Assembly (NCBI RefSeq): GCF_963675165.1
Contig: NC_087383.1
Location: forward strand, 1,374,001 to 1,438,000
Reading direction: 5' to 3'
DNA from: Halichondria panicea
Taxonomy: Eukaryota; Porifera; Demospongiae; Suberitida; Halichondriidae
Length of the DNA: 64,000 bases
Part shown: in pieces, positions 14,341 through 38,400 of the stretch
Layout: each line of letters opens with the position of its first letter
How positions within the stretch are numbered: position 1 is the stretch's first letter
Program-made: the position numbers and the translations under genes
The notes under the pieces: model-generated
Told to the model about the DNA's origin: nothing
What the model saw: the letters and a program-made list of their open reading frames with translations, nothing else
Database searches by the model: none

Positions 14341-16138
14341 TCATAATTGCATGTTTATTGATATCGCATCTTTGTCATCAATCGCCTTGGCAACTTGATA
14401 GAGGTCATCGTCATTGCCTGGAATTTCTGTGCACAGCAGCACTTTAGAAATCTGCACACATAGAAAAAAAGTGTATAATTGTAGAAGACTAGACATAAGA
14501 GAATTAAAAGGATCATGCAGCCACATACCTCAGAGATAAAGGTGAACTCGTAAGGGTCTTTCTGATACTGGAGGGTATCACTGACCAGCCTCGTACACTG
14601 TAGGGGCGGGCGGAGACAGATAATCAAAAGAAGACTTACATACATTACGTACTTACAATCACATGACCCTAAATGGTTATCTGATTGTGTGTTTGTACAA
14701 GCAGCCCTATGCTCTAGTTTTCGATCAACAAGTACGAATGCAGGAAATAACTAGGAAACTACTATAAGAATTGATCTCTATCTGTCACTACTACGGGATG
14801 AACCATTAACCTAGAACCCTGCTCTTCACTCATTGGTCTAGTCTAAGATTCTATATAACAGTATGTAGACGCGATGATTTAGTGACAAACTACACTCACT
14901 CTTCTCATTTTGCTGAAATTAACGAGGTTATCCTCGATGACTGTGGGTTGTACCTCCACTAGTCCGGCTATCTCGTTGAGGACAATGCCCAGATAGGGGA
15001 CCATAGGAGGGCGGGCTCTCCTCGTGGACCCTCGCAGCTCCTTAAACCGGCCGTCAGTGCTGCTCAATCGTTTCAGGGAGCGAAACTCTTGACGTAACTG
15101 TGTGTGTGTGTGTGTGTGTGTGCGGGGGGAGGGTATATAATCTTATATTAATTAGGGAGACATAAATACACTGTAATTCAATTCAGGAATGTACTTGGTA
15201 TATATAATTATAGGAACAGTGATGAGGTATCAATAGACTGATTCTTGAATCCAATTAGCTATATATAAAACAGGTCTAAGATTTGGAAAAAAATTACCAA
15301 GGCTGTACAAAAGCTAAAATTATATGAGAATTTTGATAACTGCGTACAGGCTACTCACATTCTTAGGGATGAGCTCCCAGGCCGTCTTGTAGCGCTGTAC
15401 AGAGCCATGCTCGAGTGCAGACATGAGCTGGAGGAGGGTGCTGAAGTTGTTGAGCTGCTTACACTCGGCAGATGCCTGGATGAGAAACTCTATGGTCTTA
15501 GCACGGTCCACCAGGTAGCGTTGCTTGGCAACACTCCACATAAAGAACAATGACATCTGCATAAACAGCATAATTATTGCATGTACATAAATTGTCGCAA
15601 CTGTTAATATAATATTAGCATAATAATTTTGTACATGTACATGTACATGCATGTTTGAGTACACATGTACACTTACCCGATTGAAGTGCTCAAAAATGGT
15701 GTGAAGGTTAGGAGCCACCTTTGCCTTCTGATCACCCTTTGCTTGAAAATATCTCAAAATCTCACTGCGAGCGAATGCCAAAAAATTAAGTGGTGAAACA
15801 AAAATTTAAATTGAACAGTAAAATCAAATTTTACCTGTTTTCTATTCTGCTGAAGAGGGTGGCTTCAATTATGCACAACTGCTCGGCACAGTCTCGCGGT
15901 GACCATAGCAACAGGCACTCAAACGGCTTTTTGGGTAGATGAATTGTAGACTGCATGTTCATGAGTTGAAAAACTTGACTGGGCTCTTCAACCGGGCCTT
16001 TCTGCATGACATAAAGACGACTCACATCTGAGACAGCTTCTGTTTCTTTGAGAGAGAGGGTTCGTGCTTTGCAGGCGTGTTCTATGAGTAGCTCCAGCTT
16101 TGTGGCTAGTTTGCTGTCCTCTCTGAAGTGCTGTGTTG

Positions 16139-16198
<60 letters not shown>

Positions 16199-17387
16199 TG
16201 TGTGTGTGCGTGTGTGTGTGTACGTGCGTGAGAAAGAGTAGTACTACGTGCGTGGGTGTGTTAAAGCAACTGTATTGTATAGATCAAAGCGAAGTAGTAT
16301 AATACTGTAAGGTACATGTATGATCATGACCACACTATAAGCTATACACTGTACGTGTGAAACTCACATGAAAGTGTTTGGAGATCCAATGTTTGAGTGC
16401 AAAGAATATCCCAGTGATGGTCCGAGGTGTTATCTCCACAGCTGTGGCCGAAGCCGAGCGTTTCTTGTTGGGAGAGAGTGGTATACTGATCCCGTTGGTA
16501 CGAGGGTAAGTGTGGTTCATCCTGGGGGAGAGATTTCCTCCGTTAGTCAAGGCTGCAACGTGGGGAGTGATGTCAGCTGAGGTGAGGGACCCACTAGTAG
16601 CTGAAGAGGAAGACAAGTACACACGATAAATTGTTGCGTTCATGATGTAGAAGTTTAATTGAGCTTCTGTCAACATGTACACTAAGTTTGCTAAACACTT
16701 AAACTTGCAAGACACAGTGTACCTACATGTACATGATTATATGTAGGGGCCTGGTGAGCTTGTAAGTTACCTTACAAGCTCATATACATGTACACTGACT
16801 AAGCGGCGTAGGAAGCAATTTCTCAATGGGAGGGCTCTAGTTTTTAAAAAGTACGGCTATCTATTGATATAAAGTCATCTCTATAACCTAGAAATATGGG
16901 GGGAGCCCCCCCTTCCTACGCCACTGAGTATATTAACCAACTGACCGTATAATCAGGTTAATAAGCGCACTTGCATGGTTAATAAGCGCACATCAACTAA
17001 TAGGCGCATACTGGTTAGCAGACCAAGAGCCTTGATAGAAGGCACATGGTTCTCTGCCCGACAACTGGTCTCCACACTTATTTATACGTATATACAAACC
17101 ACTACTGCATCGAACTAATAAATACAGTACTTGCCTGCAAGATAGCGGCTGCCATACTCACCCCTGATGGAGGAAATGGCGTCCTGAGGTGAGATAGTTC
17201 CACTGCGTCTCCTCTCTCTCTCATGGAGGATCTCCTCGTAGTTCTTGTTCAGGTACTCGAGGACTGTGTGGGCGTTAGTGTAGAGGTCTAAGGTCATTAG
17301 GAACGTATTGAGGAAGTCCAGACCGTAGTAGTTGACCTTGACGAGACGCTCCAGCAGACTCTCAACACTGCCACAGTTTACCTGTTT

Positions 17388-17433
<46 letters not shown>

Positions 17434-20400
17434 TGTGTGTGGGTGTGTGTGTGTGTGTAGCTATATAGTGTGTACGTGAACAGTGTACAATCATGAGTGT
17501 ACACAGCTAATCCAGACTTGCATGTTTTAGAAGCAAATTTTATTGTAAGTTCAATAACAATCATTATGATGCTCACCAGTTGCTCTTTCCCTGTTTTGAA
17601 GGTGCTGTATCGTATGAACGGAGAGTCCAGCTCCACTGGCACTCCAGCACTCTGACTCTGTATGATCTTGTTCTGCTTCTCATTCTCAATGCACTGCAAC
17701 AATAGTAAAGCTACCTCAAGTCAATGCACAACACTCACACACGACACCTTGTTAGCCCGTAGATACCATGACTACAATACAACAAATGTATTTTATTAAC
17801 GGGATACTAAGAAAGTTGTAGGTATAGTAGGGATACTAGAATACAATGGCTCCACGGAGGCACTTTTCTCATGTAGATCTCTCTCACCATCACACATACA
17901 AAGCACACACCCACACACTCCACACACACCCCCTCACCTGAGAGTAGTCGGTCATCCACTGAGCCTTCTCGTTGATGGTGCTGGCTATTAGCGTGAGTGA
18001 CTCCGCCTCCACCTCCCCCGGGCACTCGATCCTCATGCCTCGGTAGTGGACCTCTACCACCTCAGAGGATGTGCACTCGGACACCTTACACTGCCTCAGG
18101 GGGAACACCTGTAGTCCAATTACATGTATAATAATAAGAGTTACGTATTCAATATTTACAACCACTGATTGCTTTCAGTTTTAGTCGGAAGTCCTCCACA
18201 CATTAATTTTATTGAATTAAGAAAACAGAGGCTATATAGAGTTGATACTGTAACACCTTTCAGTCGAAATTCCTCTATTTTATTGAAGCTAAACACAGAG
18301 GCTATATACATGTACATTTAGTATAGATTTGATACCACCTTCTAACTTACTCAAGCTATTATTATGGACATGGCTTAATTAAGCACCTTGATGATTCTGT
18401 AGCAGTCTTGTGGTTTCTTGGTAACCCTCATGGTAACCAGCAGGTGTTTAGAGAAGAGGAAGCAATGTCGTGGCTGTGTCCGTAGTCTGCCCCGGGTGAG
18501 AGCGGTGAGGGAGGTGATGGAATTAGTGGGTTTGTCATCAGCTCGTAGGGCTTGGAGGAGTCCTGCATGAGGTACATAGTTCAATGTGCATGTCAAGCTA
18601 TATTTGTCAACTTTTGCGCTCCCAATTCTTTCTCTTGACTACAGCTATATATATCCATATAAACTATGCTATCTGGATGATATAGGGCTATATATAGATA
18701 CATACAGCACATGCATCATATTGTGCAGCATAAGTACTTGTAGAGGCCTCTAGAATTATGCAGGTTACCCTCCATGATGATGAAAGTGATACGCAGGATT
18801 CTTTCCTAGAGGCTTAAGTTATAAAAAGTTCTATATTTACGAGGCTAACCTTGTCTGATGAGTATCTGCTCCTTATCCAGCAGCTGCACACAGCCTCCCT
18901 CAATCATGTTCTCAATCTTGAGTACCTGACGAATATTCTCACTCTGTGTCACCTCATCCGTCACCGTCTATTGGGGGGGGGGGGGGAACGTTACTCTATT
19001 ATTATTTACCGTAATGCTAGAAATTTAGTGTGTGATACAGACTAGTGCTATTTATGTGAGCGCCTATCATAATTATATGACATCATTATTATTATATACA
19101 TTTGTATCATGTACACAATTACTTTATTTGAGACCGGCACAATCGCCATTGAAATCGCGGCATTTAATCTAGCAAATTAATTAATCGCATAATAAAAATC
19201 GCATTATGTTTTTACATAGCCTCAAAATTGCCCAAAGCGCAATCTCATATATAACTAGCACTATGGAGATATCCTTAGACTCCTTTCGCATTTGAGATTT
19301 ATCAAACAATCATAGCTATACATGTGCAAGTAGATACAGGATGTACTTCTAGTGGTACCAGGTGTACTCCTGGTGGTGCTTATAACTGAGAGTACGCGTT
19401 TCCATAGTAATTAAAGTACACGAACCACTCACCTTTTGTATAAACTCCAGCTCTGTGATTGTCTCAGTGATAGTAACGTAGTCAACGTGCTCTGTGGGTG
19501 TGTGTGCTTTCAACTCTTGCAGGTCTTGTATGTAGGAGGAGATTCTTTTGAGGGGAGTTACAAGTAGGGAGTCCAGTGACACGCCTGCTGGACCCGGCCG
19601 CCCCTGGATTGTTTCCAGGAAGGACTTGAATGCAGGCTTGGTCGTGAGGGCTAGGAGCACCTATGTGAATACGGGATTAATTAGCCTACTAGCAGACCAC
19701 ATAAAGGTTTTATATATATGGAGCATGATATTTCCAGTACATAAATGTACAGCTGATATGGAAATCATATCAGATGTGGAAGAAATATAACCCAAGGAGG
19801 CAATGTTCATAGAACACCAACCACCATATGTATACTAGGCCTGGTAATATTAATTGTGTATAATTATACATGTACAGCATAGAACCATAATTATAATTAT
19901 GATTCTATGATGAGAAGAATCAAATATATGAAAGTGTTATATTCCTTACATCCAAGGCATGACTGTGGTTCCCTATGAACTGGTGGTAGATATCCATCAT
20001 GGGCACAAACAACTTGAGAACATCCCCTACGTATGATGAAAGAAACCATAATTACCATAATTAACAGTAAACAACTAATTTGATGAAGTACGATAGCTAT
20101 GCTACTAGTTCATATATGAACAAATTAAATCAACTATGGCAGTTCGAACAGCAACTGTTGTGCAATAACAGCATATGGGAATGTTTATGTTGTCTCAAGC
20201 ATCGGAACTTCATAAACATCTGCTCAGCTGCACTGTATCTTAATGTGATGCGTTAACAACATTATTTTTATGTTTATATTATAACAGTTATTATAATTAT
20301 ACAAGATATGATTTGTTGATAATTAAGTTAATACCGTATAGTGAGTATATTTCGAGGGTATAAATGTTCGTGGTTTTCGTGGATTAGGCATGTAACGCGA

Positions 20401-23400
20401 ACATTTATACCCACAAATTTATTATCACATGCATTGCATGCTGCAGAAAGGCATGCTATTTCGCGAAAATTAAATCCGCGAAAACCTTTCCAAAGTGCAT
20501 TTCCGCGAAAGTTTATACCCTCGAAATATATACCCGCTATACAGTAGTCATTACTCACCAAGGACCACCACTGGCCACTTCTCAATCTTCGAGTGTAAAC
20601 CACGAAGATACAGCTGATGGAACAGGAGCAGCTCCTCACTATGGTGATTGATTTAACATAAACATGACTACAAGATAACAAGCAAAAACAAGTTTGGGTA
20701 ATAAATGAAAGTGAAAGCTTACAGGAGGAATTTGTGGTACTCTTACCAATTTCTAAAGATGTCTGTGACCTGTTCCTTAGAGAGTGGTGGTTTCCTAGAG
20801 CCTGAGGCAATGTCACACTGAGGTAGGTACTCTTCAGCCAGCAGCTGCAGCTGACTCACGTAATCCTCCTCTGAGGCCACAAACTTCCATATCAACTGCA
20901 TGGAGTGGATCAAGGGAGCAGTCACTTCATACACTTAATTGCTATAATATTATAAACTGAGATTGGTAGCACTTTACTGCTGTACAATGCACAGGTCAGC
21001 TATATAATTATGGCAGATACATGTAATAATTACAGCACTGTACAATCACTTCTTTTTCAATGCTCTCGTATAGTTAGCCAGAGCACAACTAAAGACATCC
21101 TACTAAAAGTAGCTAGTCAGACAGAGACAAGTTAGCTGTTGTGTGTACCTGGTTCCTCTTCTTGAGCACTGCAGACTGGGGTGAGTCAAGGTAGTCCCTC
21201 ACCACACGCTTCCAACGTCGTCTGATGAGCCACCCACGAATGTAGCTTTGAAGCTGTGTGTAGTGTGTGGAGTGTGTGAAGTGTGTGTATATAGTGTGTG
21301 AAGTGTGTGGAGTGTGTGGAGTGTGTGAAGTGTGTGGAGTGTGTGAAGTGTGTGGAGTGTGTGTATATAGTGTGTGCAGTGTGTGAAGTGTGTGGAGTGT
21401 GTGAAGTGTGTGGAGTGTGTGAAGTGTGGAGGAGTTACTTATTAGTATGATCGACACTGTGCTGAGTCTGCATTGTTATGACTGACAGCTAGCTATAGCT
21501 GATATTGTTAGGTAGTGTGAATAACACACACGTATGTGGATGACTAGACTAAAGTTAGAGAAACGCTTTGAATGAGTCTGAGCCATTAGTCAAGTTTCAT
21601 TACAGAAGCCACTGTTTCAAAACTATCAGCTTTTTTTTCAGAATAACTAGATCAAAGCTCACAAACTGCCAGTCAAAATAGACAAACTTGTTTATGTATC
21701 AAGTATGTTTTAAGGACTAACAAAGTTCATCAAAACTGTCAAATATCAAGCCAGTCAATACACGTGCATACTTGCTTGTCAGTACATAATTCAGTCCACA
21801 GAATGCAACACTATATATGTGGTACCAGAATTCTTTAAATTTCCTTCCGTATTTCTCAGAAATTCAGGAAGCTTTTCCCTTATCTACCATTGTGATAATC
21901 TGATGCACTCACCACTCTAGCTTGTTCGTCTCTATTGGAGCTCGTCTTCTCAGGGGAGGCACTGACCACACCCAACGATGGTCTCTTTCGAGTGTGAGCA
22001 GGAGATGCACTTTGAAGCTGTGAGGATGTGTGGGTGATGGAGTACCAAGTAGGTATTCACTGTCATAATTTATATGAAAACAAATAAATGGAGAAACCCC
22101 TAGTCGTGTGTGGAGAAAGAGTTACGCCTAGATATTGCCATGCTACCTGACAAATCTTTTGAGTGTGAGCAGGAAATGTACTTTGAAGCTGTGAGGATGT
22201 GTGGGTGATGGAGTACCAAGTAGGTATTCACTGTCATAATTTATATGAAAACAAATAAATGGAGAAACCCCTAGTCATGTGTGGAGAAAGAGTTACGCCT
22301 AGATATTGCCATGCTACCTGACAAATCTTCCGAAACCTCAATCAATAGAAGCCAGGCTAAGCTTTGTGTTTAGGAAGCTAACTAAGAAACTTAAGACTAC
22401 CTCACACCCGATGTTTCAATTCAGCAGTAAATGTAATGTATCACAACAATCATAATATACACCGTCAGCTAGAGCACACAAGCATTAATGCTGCTTTATA
22501 CATCAAGGCTTTCTCCGTGGTGTGGGAAAATCTACAAATTGTCTGACGAGTATGGTCAGCAAACAAGGAGAGAGTGTGGCCTCTGTCTGTACACACAACT
22601 AAAATGAGCCAATTTACCACAGAGAAACAGTGCCCTTTGAGGGGAGGGGGCTTAAGCTTGTCAAACTATAGCCATACATAAACTCCACTACTGTATTATA
22701 GCCAAAGGTACAGGACTCTGGCAATTACATGTGTTTCGCCAGCTAATATGTAAGTAAATGCATGTAATTAAACCGTATAACACTCACAGAAACGCTCTAT
22801 AATTATAATTATAAAGCATGCAGCAGGTACATGTGTCACAGACCTCAGACCTAGAGAGAGCTTTTAGACTAGCTGATACAAATGAAACACTTCTCTTATC
22901 ATCTATGATCAATTCCCATTGATCATTTGCTTTTGGTATCAAATAATGGATACAGTGTTTACTTACAGCTCCTCTGAGGTGTTGAATGTCTTCCTGTGCC
23001 TGGAGGTTGGCTTTGGTGAGGTGGTCCACCTCTGACTTGTTAATGGATAGTGTGCCCCTCAGCTCTACACACAGGTCTCTCTGTTCCTCTAGGTCTCGCA
23101 ACAGCTTGCTCATACTGTGTGCATGAGTGAGGAAACAGTGGGTCACTACTGCATGGTGAACCTGGATTGCTTCAGCCTTGGAAGCATTAGTCACAAGTGC
23201 ATGAAACTCAGTGTATGTCTGTGGAGATATAGTAATCTCTACGTGTTTATTACATCTGTGTCACAGTCACAAGTGCATGAGACTCAGTGTATGTCTGTGG
23301 GGATATAGTAATCTCGACGTGTTTATTACATCTGTGTCAACACACTGGAGTTTTTTAAGCTGTCGCAACTGACAATAACATCTGCTCTCAGAGCATATTA

Positions 23401-24699
23401 TTTTGTGTACATATGTTAGCGTCACAATATAGGTCATGTGGTACATTAACACACGTGTATATAATTATTGACAAGTCCTTTAATTCCCAAACTTACGTAT
23501 ATAAATATAATTATGACTAAAAGATGACCTATCTCGGAAATTGTGACCACAGTTTACTCAGTAGGGTCTCATAGATAGTAACATTTCAACCAATAAGTCT
23601 GTCAACTAAAGGAAACCAGTAGACAGCACTGCATGTGAGTCAGCTAAACAGGCTCACCATGCAGTGTGTGTGTGTGTGAATGTGTGGGTGCTATCCCAGA
23701 ATCGTGGGGGAAGACAACGTTAGACTAGAAGTACTTCACACAGGAAATCATTAAGATACCACATGCAGGTGCCCTGGCTAACAAGTAGACTTAATAACCA
23801 ACACCGAATTTTGATTGACTTTCAGTAAAGCTTTCCCTCCCTCCCACGATCGAGACACAATTATTATTATTATTATAAATAAACTGTAAGTCAGTAGGTG
23901 TATTTTAGGTTGCAAACAGGATATGAGCTACGTGGGTCTAATATAAGAGTCGATAAGGTCATTTAAGTATCGATACTATGAAAAGTCCATGACTTCGTAT
24001 ATAGTCATGACTTTTTGAGGAGAGACTTGAACTCACTTTGAATTGTTAAGAGCCTCGATCCAGCCGTCTCTTTCCTTGTCGTCACGAGCAACAAAGAAGT
24101 GTATCCTGTTGCTCGACCATTCACTGCTCACGCAAAACCCACCCTGGAGGAAAAATGATATCATTTTAAGTTTGTGCAATGGTGCGTGTAGTATCAATTG
24201 CCTTTTAATTACGTACTTCAATACTTCAATAAACTGGAAAAAAACAACGCCAATGAGTATTAGGCTGGCTGACATGATTTGCTGACTGTACTTTATAGCA
24301 GTATGCAGTGCTAATCACTGTTTCTGCGACCTTGTCAACTATCACCCTGCATGTCTCTCTCGTATTAAAGCTCCAGCATACATCATTCATCAAGATAATA
24401 ATATAGATGGAGCTGTAGCAAGCTCAGTACTTCACCTCCAAGTTAGCCACTGGCAGGCCAAGTTGCTCCACAGGTCTGCAGTTAGTGCCCTCCAGAAACA
24501 CCACTCCCAGAGGTTTGGGGGAGCTCTCACCCTCAAAGTAAAACAGAAAGTTTCTGTACAAGCAGCACCATCTCTGAGACAGCTTCTTGAGTTTCTGGTC
24601 ACATTTCTGCAGATAAGCTTTCTTGCAGCCATGGGCCCGTGCCTTGGCGGCTAGCTCCAGCAGTTGCAACTCTTCAAAGCGTATAGTGTTTGTAGGCAT
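14341..24699 (-). CDS. RASGRF: Ras-specific guanine nucleotide exchange factor, RasGRF type
   Basis: Expected to load GTP on Ras and to act through its DH domain on Rho-family GTPases. Exons, 5' to 3': 24436-24699, 24037-24143, 22967-23114, 21913-22017, 21149-21253, 20747-20895, 20559-20638, 19950-20026, 19433-19660, 18850-18967, 18387-18562, 17938-18108, 17577-17693, 17162-17381, 16368-16600, 15835-16130, 15677-15764, 15359-15556, 14900-15097, 14529-14597, 14341-14451. Domain order: PH (RWCCLYRNFLFYFEGESS, RDGWIEAL), coiled coil (LLRDLEEQRDLCVELRG), IQ motif (LQSYIRGWLIRRRWKR), DH (SEEDYVSQLQLLAEEYLP to VTPLKRISSYIQDL), second PH (RHCFLFSKHLLVTM), REM (VESLLERLVKVNYYGLDFLN), then CDC25 (PFECLLLWSPRDCAEQL, PPMVPYLGIVLNEIAG, NLVNFSKMRR). 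It matches the vertebrate RASGRF1/2 layout throughout. The linker between REM and CDC25 is short compared with the vertebrate one. Confidence 0.95.
16139..16225. repeat. (TG)n microsatellite
   Basis: TG tract in a RasGRF intron. Read on the minus strand it is (CA)n ending at the acceptor of the 15835-16130 exon. Confidence 0.9.
16801..16925. mobile_element. MITE-like element with GGCGTAGGAAG ends
   Basis: The left end gcggcgtaggaagc and the right end ccttcctacgccact form an inverted repeat around 100 bp of AT-rich sequence. It lies in a RasGRF intron. Confidence 0.6.
17388..17458. repeat. (TG)n microsatellite
   Basis: TG tract next to the acceptor of the RasGRF REM exon (17162-17381), again (CA)n in the gene's sense. 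Confidence 0.92.
20332..20546. mobile_element. MITE, family 1
   Basis: Starts taccgtatagtgagtatattt and ends aatatatacccgctatacagta. Inner arms carry gtttataccctcgaa. It lies in the RasGRF intron after the 20559-20638 exon; its right end is within about 15 bp of the donor. Confidence 0.85.
21254..21428. repeat. Minisatellite of GTGTGGAGTGTGTGAA type
   Basis: Irregular repeats of gtgtgtggagtgtgtgaa about 8-18 bp long. It abuts the acceptor of the RasGRF IQ-motif exon, where the minus-strand sense is CA-rich. Confidence 0.9.
21990..22329. repeat. 171-bp tandem duplication covering the start of a RasGRF exon
   Basis: Two copies (about 21990-22160 and 22161-22329) differing at a few bases. Copy 1 contains the 3' splice site and first about 28 bases of the 21913-22017 exon. 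Copy 2 repeats this splice site and exon start inside the upstream intron. Confidence 0.93.
22147..22188 (-). other. Possible 42-nt in-frame mini-exon created by the duplication
   Basis: On the minus strand, copy 2 keeps the acceptor (catcctcacag), a 42-nt open stretch reading LQSTFPAHTQKICQ, and a gt donor (gtagca). Its neighbours end and start in phase 0, so inclusion would add 14 residues without a frame change. Splicing is not shown by sequence alone. Confidence 0.3.
23191..23341. repeat. 76-bp tandem duplication
   Basis: Two copies beginning tcacaagtgcatga, differing at about three positions, in the RasGRF intron after the PH exon. Confidence 0.9.
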
Positions 24700-24929
24700 A
24701 CTTCTGTTATTGACTCACTCAAGCAAAGCTAATTACAAGCTTTTTACAAGCTTATTTACATCTATGTGGTTTTATGAAGGTCAATCAGGAAGTTATTCTC
24801 ACTACAGTGATGACGATTCATGACGCAATCAATAAACAAACATACGTTGCTATAGTGATAAAATTATTGTGTGAAGTTGCTGATTGACAAAACCCAACAT
24901 AAAAATTACATGGCAACCTTGCATACAAA
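24700..24929. other. Short spacer between PTPN9-like 3' end and RasGRF start
   Basis: 230 bp between two minus-strand genes. It must hold the PTPN9 3' UTR tail and the RasGRF promoter. No motif was recognised. Confidence 0.4.
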
Positions 24930-35306
<10,377 letters not shown>

Positions 35307-35453
35307 CTCCACTGAGTAGCCTAATATTGTAAAATTAAATGTCCACATGGCTGCAGGTGATTGTGCAATCTACTCGAATCTATTAGCCTACTAGCTCTCC
35401 ACAAGCCGGCCAGGCCATCTTGCTATAATATAAAATTTATCACTGGGACAGGC
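35307..35453. promoter_or_regulatory. Bidirectional promoter between PTPN9-like and EFL1
   Basis: Only 147 bp separate the two divergent start codons. The spacer must contain both 5' UTRs and a shared promoter. No TATA box is obvious; a gccggccaggcc stretch lies at about 35406. Confidence 0.55.
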
Positions 35454-38400
35454 ATGATCTCTACTGCTACTCTAACAGAAAAGGTCCAACGGCTGCAGAA
35501 GTCTCCATCCAACATCAGGAACATCTGCATTCTGGCCCATGTGGACCATGGTATAACCTATAACATGCACACTGGCTAGCTAGCTGCTATCAATATCTCA
35601 GAGAGTATGAGTGCTGTGTGTGTATCTACTTACCTCTTTGACTTTTGTCATACAAGCAGGCCATCGTGACCCGTCTAGTCTGTAGCTTGTTGCAAGACTT
35701 GCCTTGTAAAGACTGTCTAAGCTAGCTGCAATAATAATTCTATTAGCCTTGAGTTCAATCACAACTAGCTCTGTTTCCCTATCAAATATTGATGCTATAC
35801 TGGCTATCTGACTGTATGCTAATAGTTAATTGTATGTCACACTACTGTATTGTCTCTCCACATATGGTTATAGTGGCATGTGCAAATTGCAGTATTTGCT
35901 ATCAACTTCCTAATAAGCCATGGTCTTGTGTGCCCACAGCAGCTCTGCTCTGTATAATTGGACTTGTGATGTGTCTAGCAGATATATAGAGTGGAGTGCA
36001 TTTCCTGTTTTCCCCAACCCTAAACTTTCTGATCTCTCGTTATCTTTCGCTCTTACTTGATTAGCGAGTCAACAAAACCCATATCAATATAACTAATTGG
36101 TGCTTTTTAGTGGGAACCCGTTTTCTTCTGGTGTTGTTTAAACTTTATAGTCATGCTTTTGTCCTTTAAGTATTGTTTACATTGTGCATGCACTACTTAA
36201 CATGTTCTGTAACTTCCCTCAGGGAAGACTACACTAGCTGACTCACTGGTGGCTAGCAACGGGATAATATCTCAGAGACAAGCTGGAAAGGTGTGCATTT
36301 CGTCGCTAGACTTGTTTAATTGCTTTGTTCTCCTGTAGCTGCGTTACCTTGACGATCGTGAGGATGAACAGCTGAGGGGAATCACGATGAAATCGAGTGC
36401 AATAGCTCTACAATATATAACAAGTGAGCTTACACGTACCTATACACATGTCCTACACACACGTACCTGTACACATGTCCTACACACACGTACCTGTACA
36501 CATGTCCTACACACACGTACCTGTACACATGTCCTACACACACGTACCTATACACATGTCCTACACACACGTACCTGTACACATGTCCTACACACACGTA
36601 CCTGTACACATGTCCTACACACACGTACCTATACACATGTCCTACACACACGTACCTATACACATGTTCTACACACACGTACCTGTACACATGTCCTACA
36701 CACACGTACCTACCTGTACACATGTCCTACACACACGTACCTACCAATATATCTCCCAGACACTGCCTCTTTTGATCTCAAACTTTGAGTGTTTATAACT
36801 TGAGTTAGGATTGTGCATTTTCACAATTACTAGTCTCTATACACATGCAATGTTAATTATATCCTAAACTCTATCTGTTTTGATATAATTATAGCTAACT
36901 TCATAATGGGTTAGGATTGTGCATTTTCACAATTAAAAAAAATACCTTCTATAGCCCTTTGAAATACCTAGTCTGCTCTGAGTATTGATACATGTACTTC
37001 TCTCTTCACAGGTCACAATGAGTATTTGATTAACCTGATAGACTCTCCCGGTCATGTGGATTTCTCGGGTGAGGTATCTACTGGCCTCCGACTCTGTGAC
37101 GGTGCTCTGGTTGTCGTGGACGCCTTGGAAGGGGTGTGTCCTCAGACGCAGGCCGTGTTGCAGCAGGCGTGGGTGGAGGGGATCAAACCGTGTCTGGTCA
37201 TCAATAAAGTGGACAGGCTTATATTGGAGCTGAATTACTCGCCGACAGAGGCCTACTACCATCTGCAGCAGATCCTGGAACAGGTGAGACCAGCCATGCC
37301 CTGAGGCTATAGTGCGTAGTGTATGTTAGGGGGTGGGGCTTCCTTTCTTTTGGGATGATTGCTACTTATAATATTATAGTTCCTTCAATTGCATTTGCAC
37401 TGTGAAAAATTACTAGGATTAGCCGGGGAAGGCACCAAAAAATATTGAAACAAGGGAGAGATTGGAGTATATAGTAGACATGTAGGAGATGAAAGGGCGT
37501 CTAATTTACGGATTAATGTGGCGAGCCCAATAGTGAGGGAGGCATTGTCTAGCACCGTGTTTGATGGTGTGTGCAGGTAAATGCTGTGACTGGGTCACTG
37601 TTCACCACTGAGGTCATGGAGGCAGCTGCCACTGGAAACAAGGTACGGCATATACATGTACGTAACACTGGAACTAACCGTCCAGTAACAATATCTCTTC
37701 GTTTAGGATCATTCCACTGACAAGGACGCTTCTACACAAGAGGGGGGAGAGGTAAGATTATAATGTTATCCATTTGTTAATTGCATCTCACTAGTCATGT
37801 GATTCCACTAAGGAGGAGGTGGTGTACGACTGGAGCGCTGGTCTGGAAGATACTGATGACTCGGCAATTTACTTTTCCCCTGAGTTAGGCAACGTGGTGT
37901 TTGCATCCGCTCTGGATGGGTGGGGCTTCAGGTATAGTCACATTAAACACAATATACCTCTAAAAGATTTTAAATGTGTTTTCTCTTGTTCAGTGTCAGC
38001 CATTTTGCCGAGCTATACTCCAAGAAACTTGGTATCCGTGCCGACGTGCTCAACAAGACCTTGTGGGGCGACTATTTCCTCAACACCAAGAGCAAGCGAA
38101 TATTCAAAGGAGCTCAGGTAAGAGAGATCGAGTTGTTCGAAAGAGATTTCGTCTGTTACTGTAATTTTCATTTCTGACACTGCAGGCCAAGGGCAAGAAA
38201 CCTCTGTTTGTACAGTTTGTACTGGATAATATATGGGCAGTGTACGATGCAGTGGTTGTGAGCAAGTGAGTGTGCCTGTGTTGTCAAAGTATTTTTAGCG
38301 GCCGAAATTGAGTCAGAAATTGTATCCCATACTATTGTGTAGTTTTGTGTGCCAAGAAATTTATTACTGTTTATTTGTGTAGGGGCCTGCTGACCGTGTT

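Noticed and set aside
20328-20816. Minus-strand 162-codon open frame overlapping a RasGRF intron and exon
   Set aside because: Runs through a MITE and two exons in the wrong frame; the RasGRF frame explains the exonic parts.
36387-36798. Regular 27-bp spaced repeat, at first glance like a CRISPR array or a coding repeat
   Set aside because: Units are contiguous with no unique spacers, it lies in an EFL1 intron of a eukaryotic gene, and open frames in three frames come from a 27-bp unit without stops.
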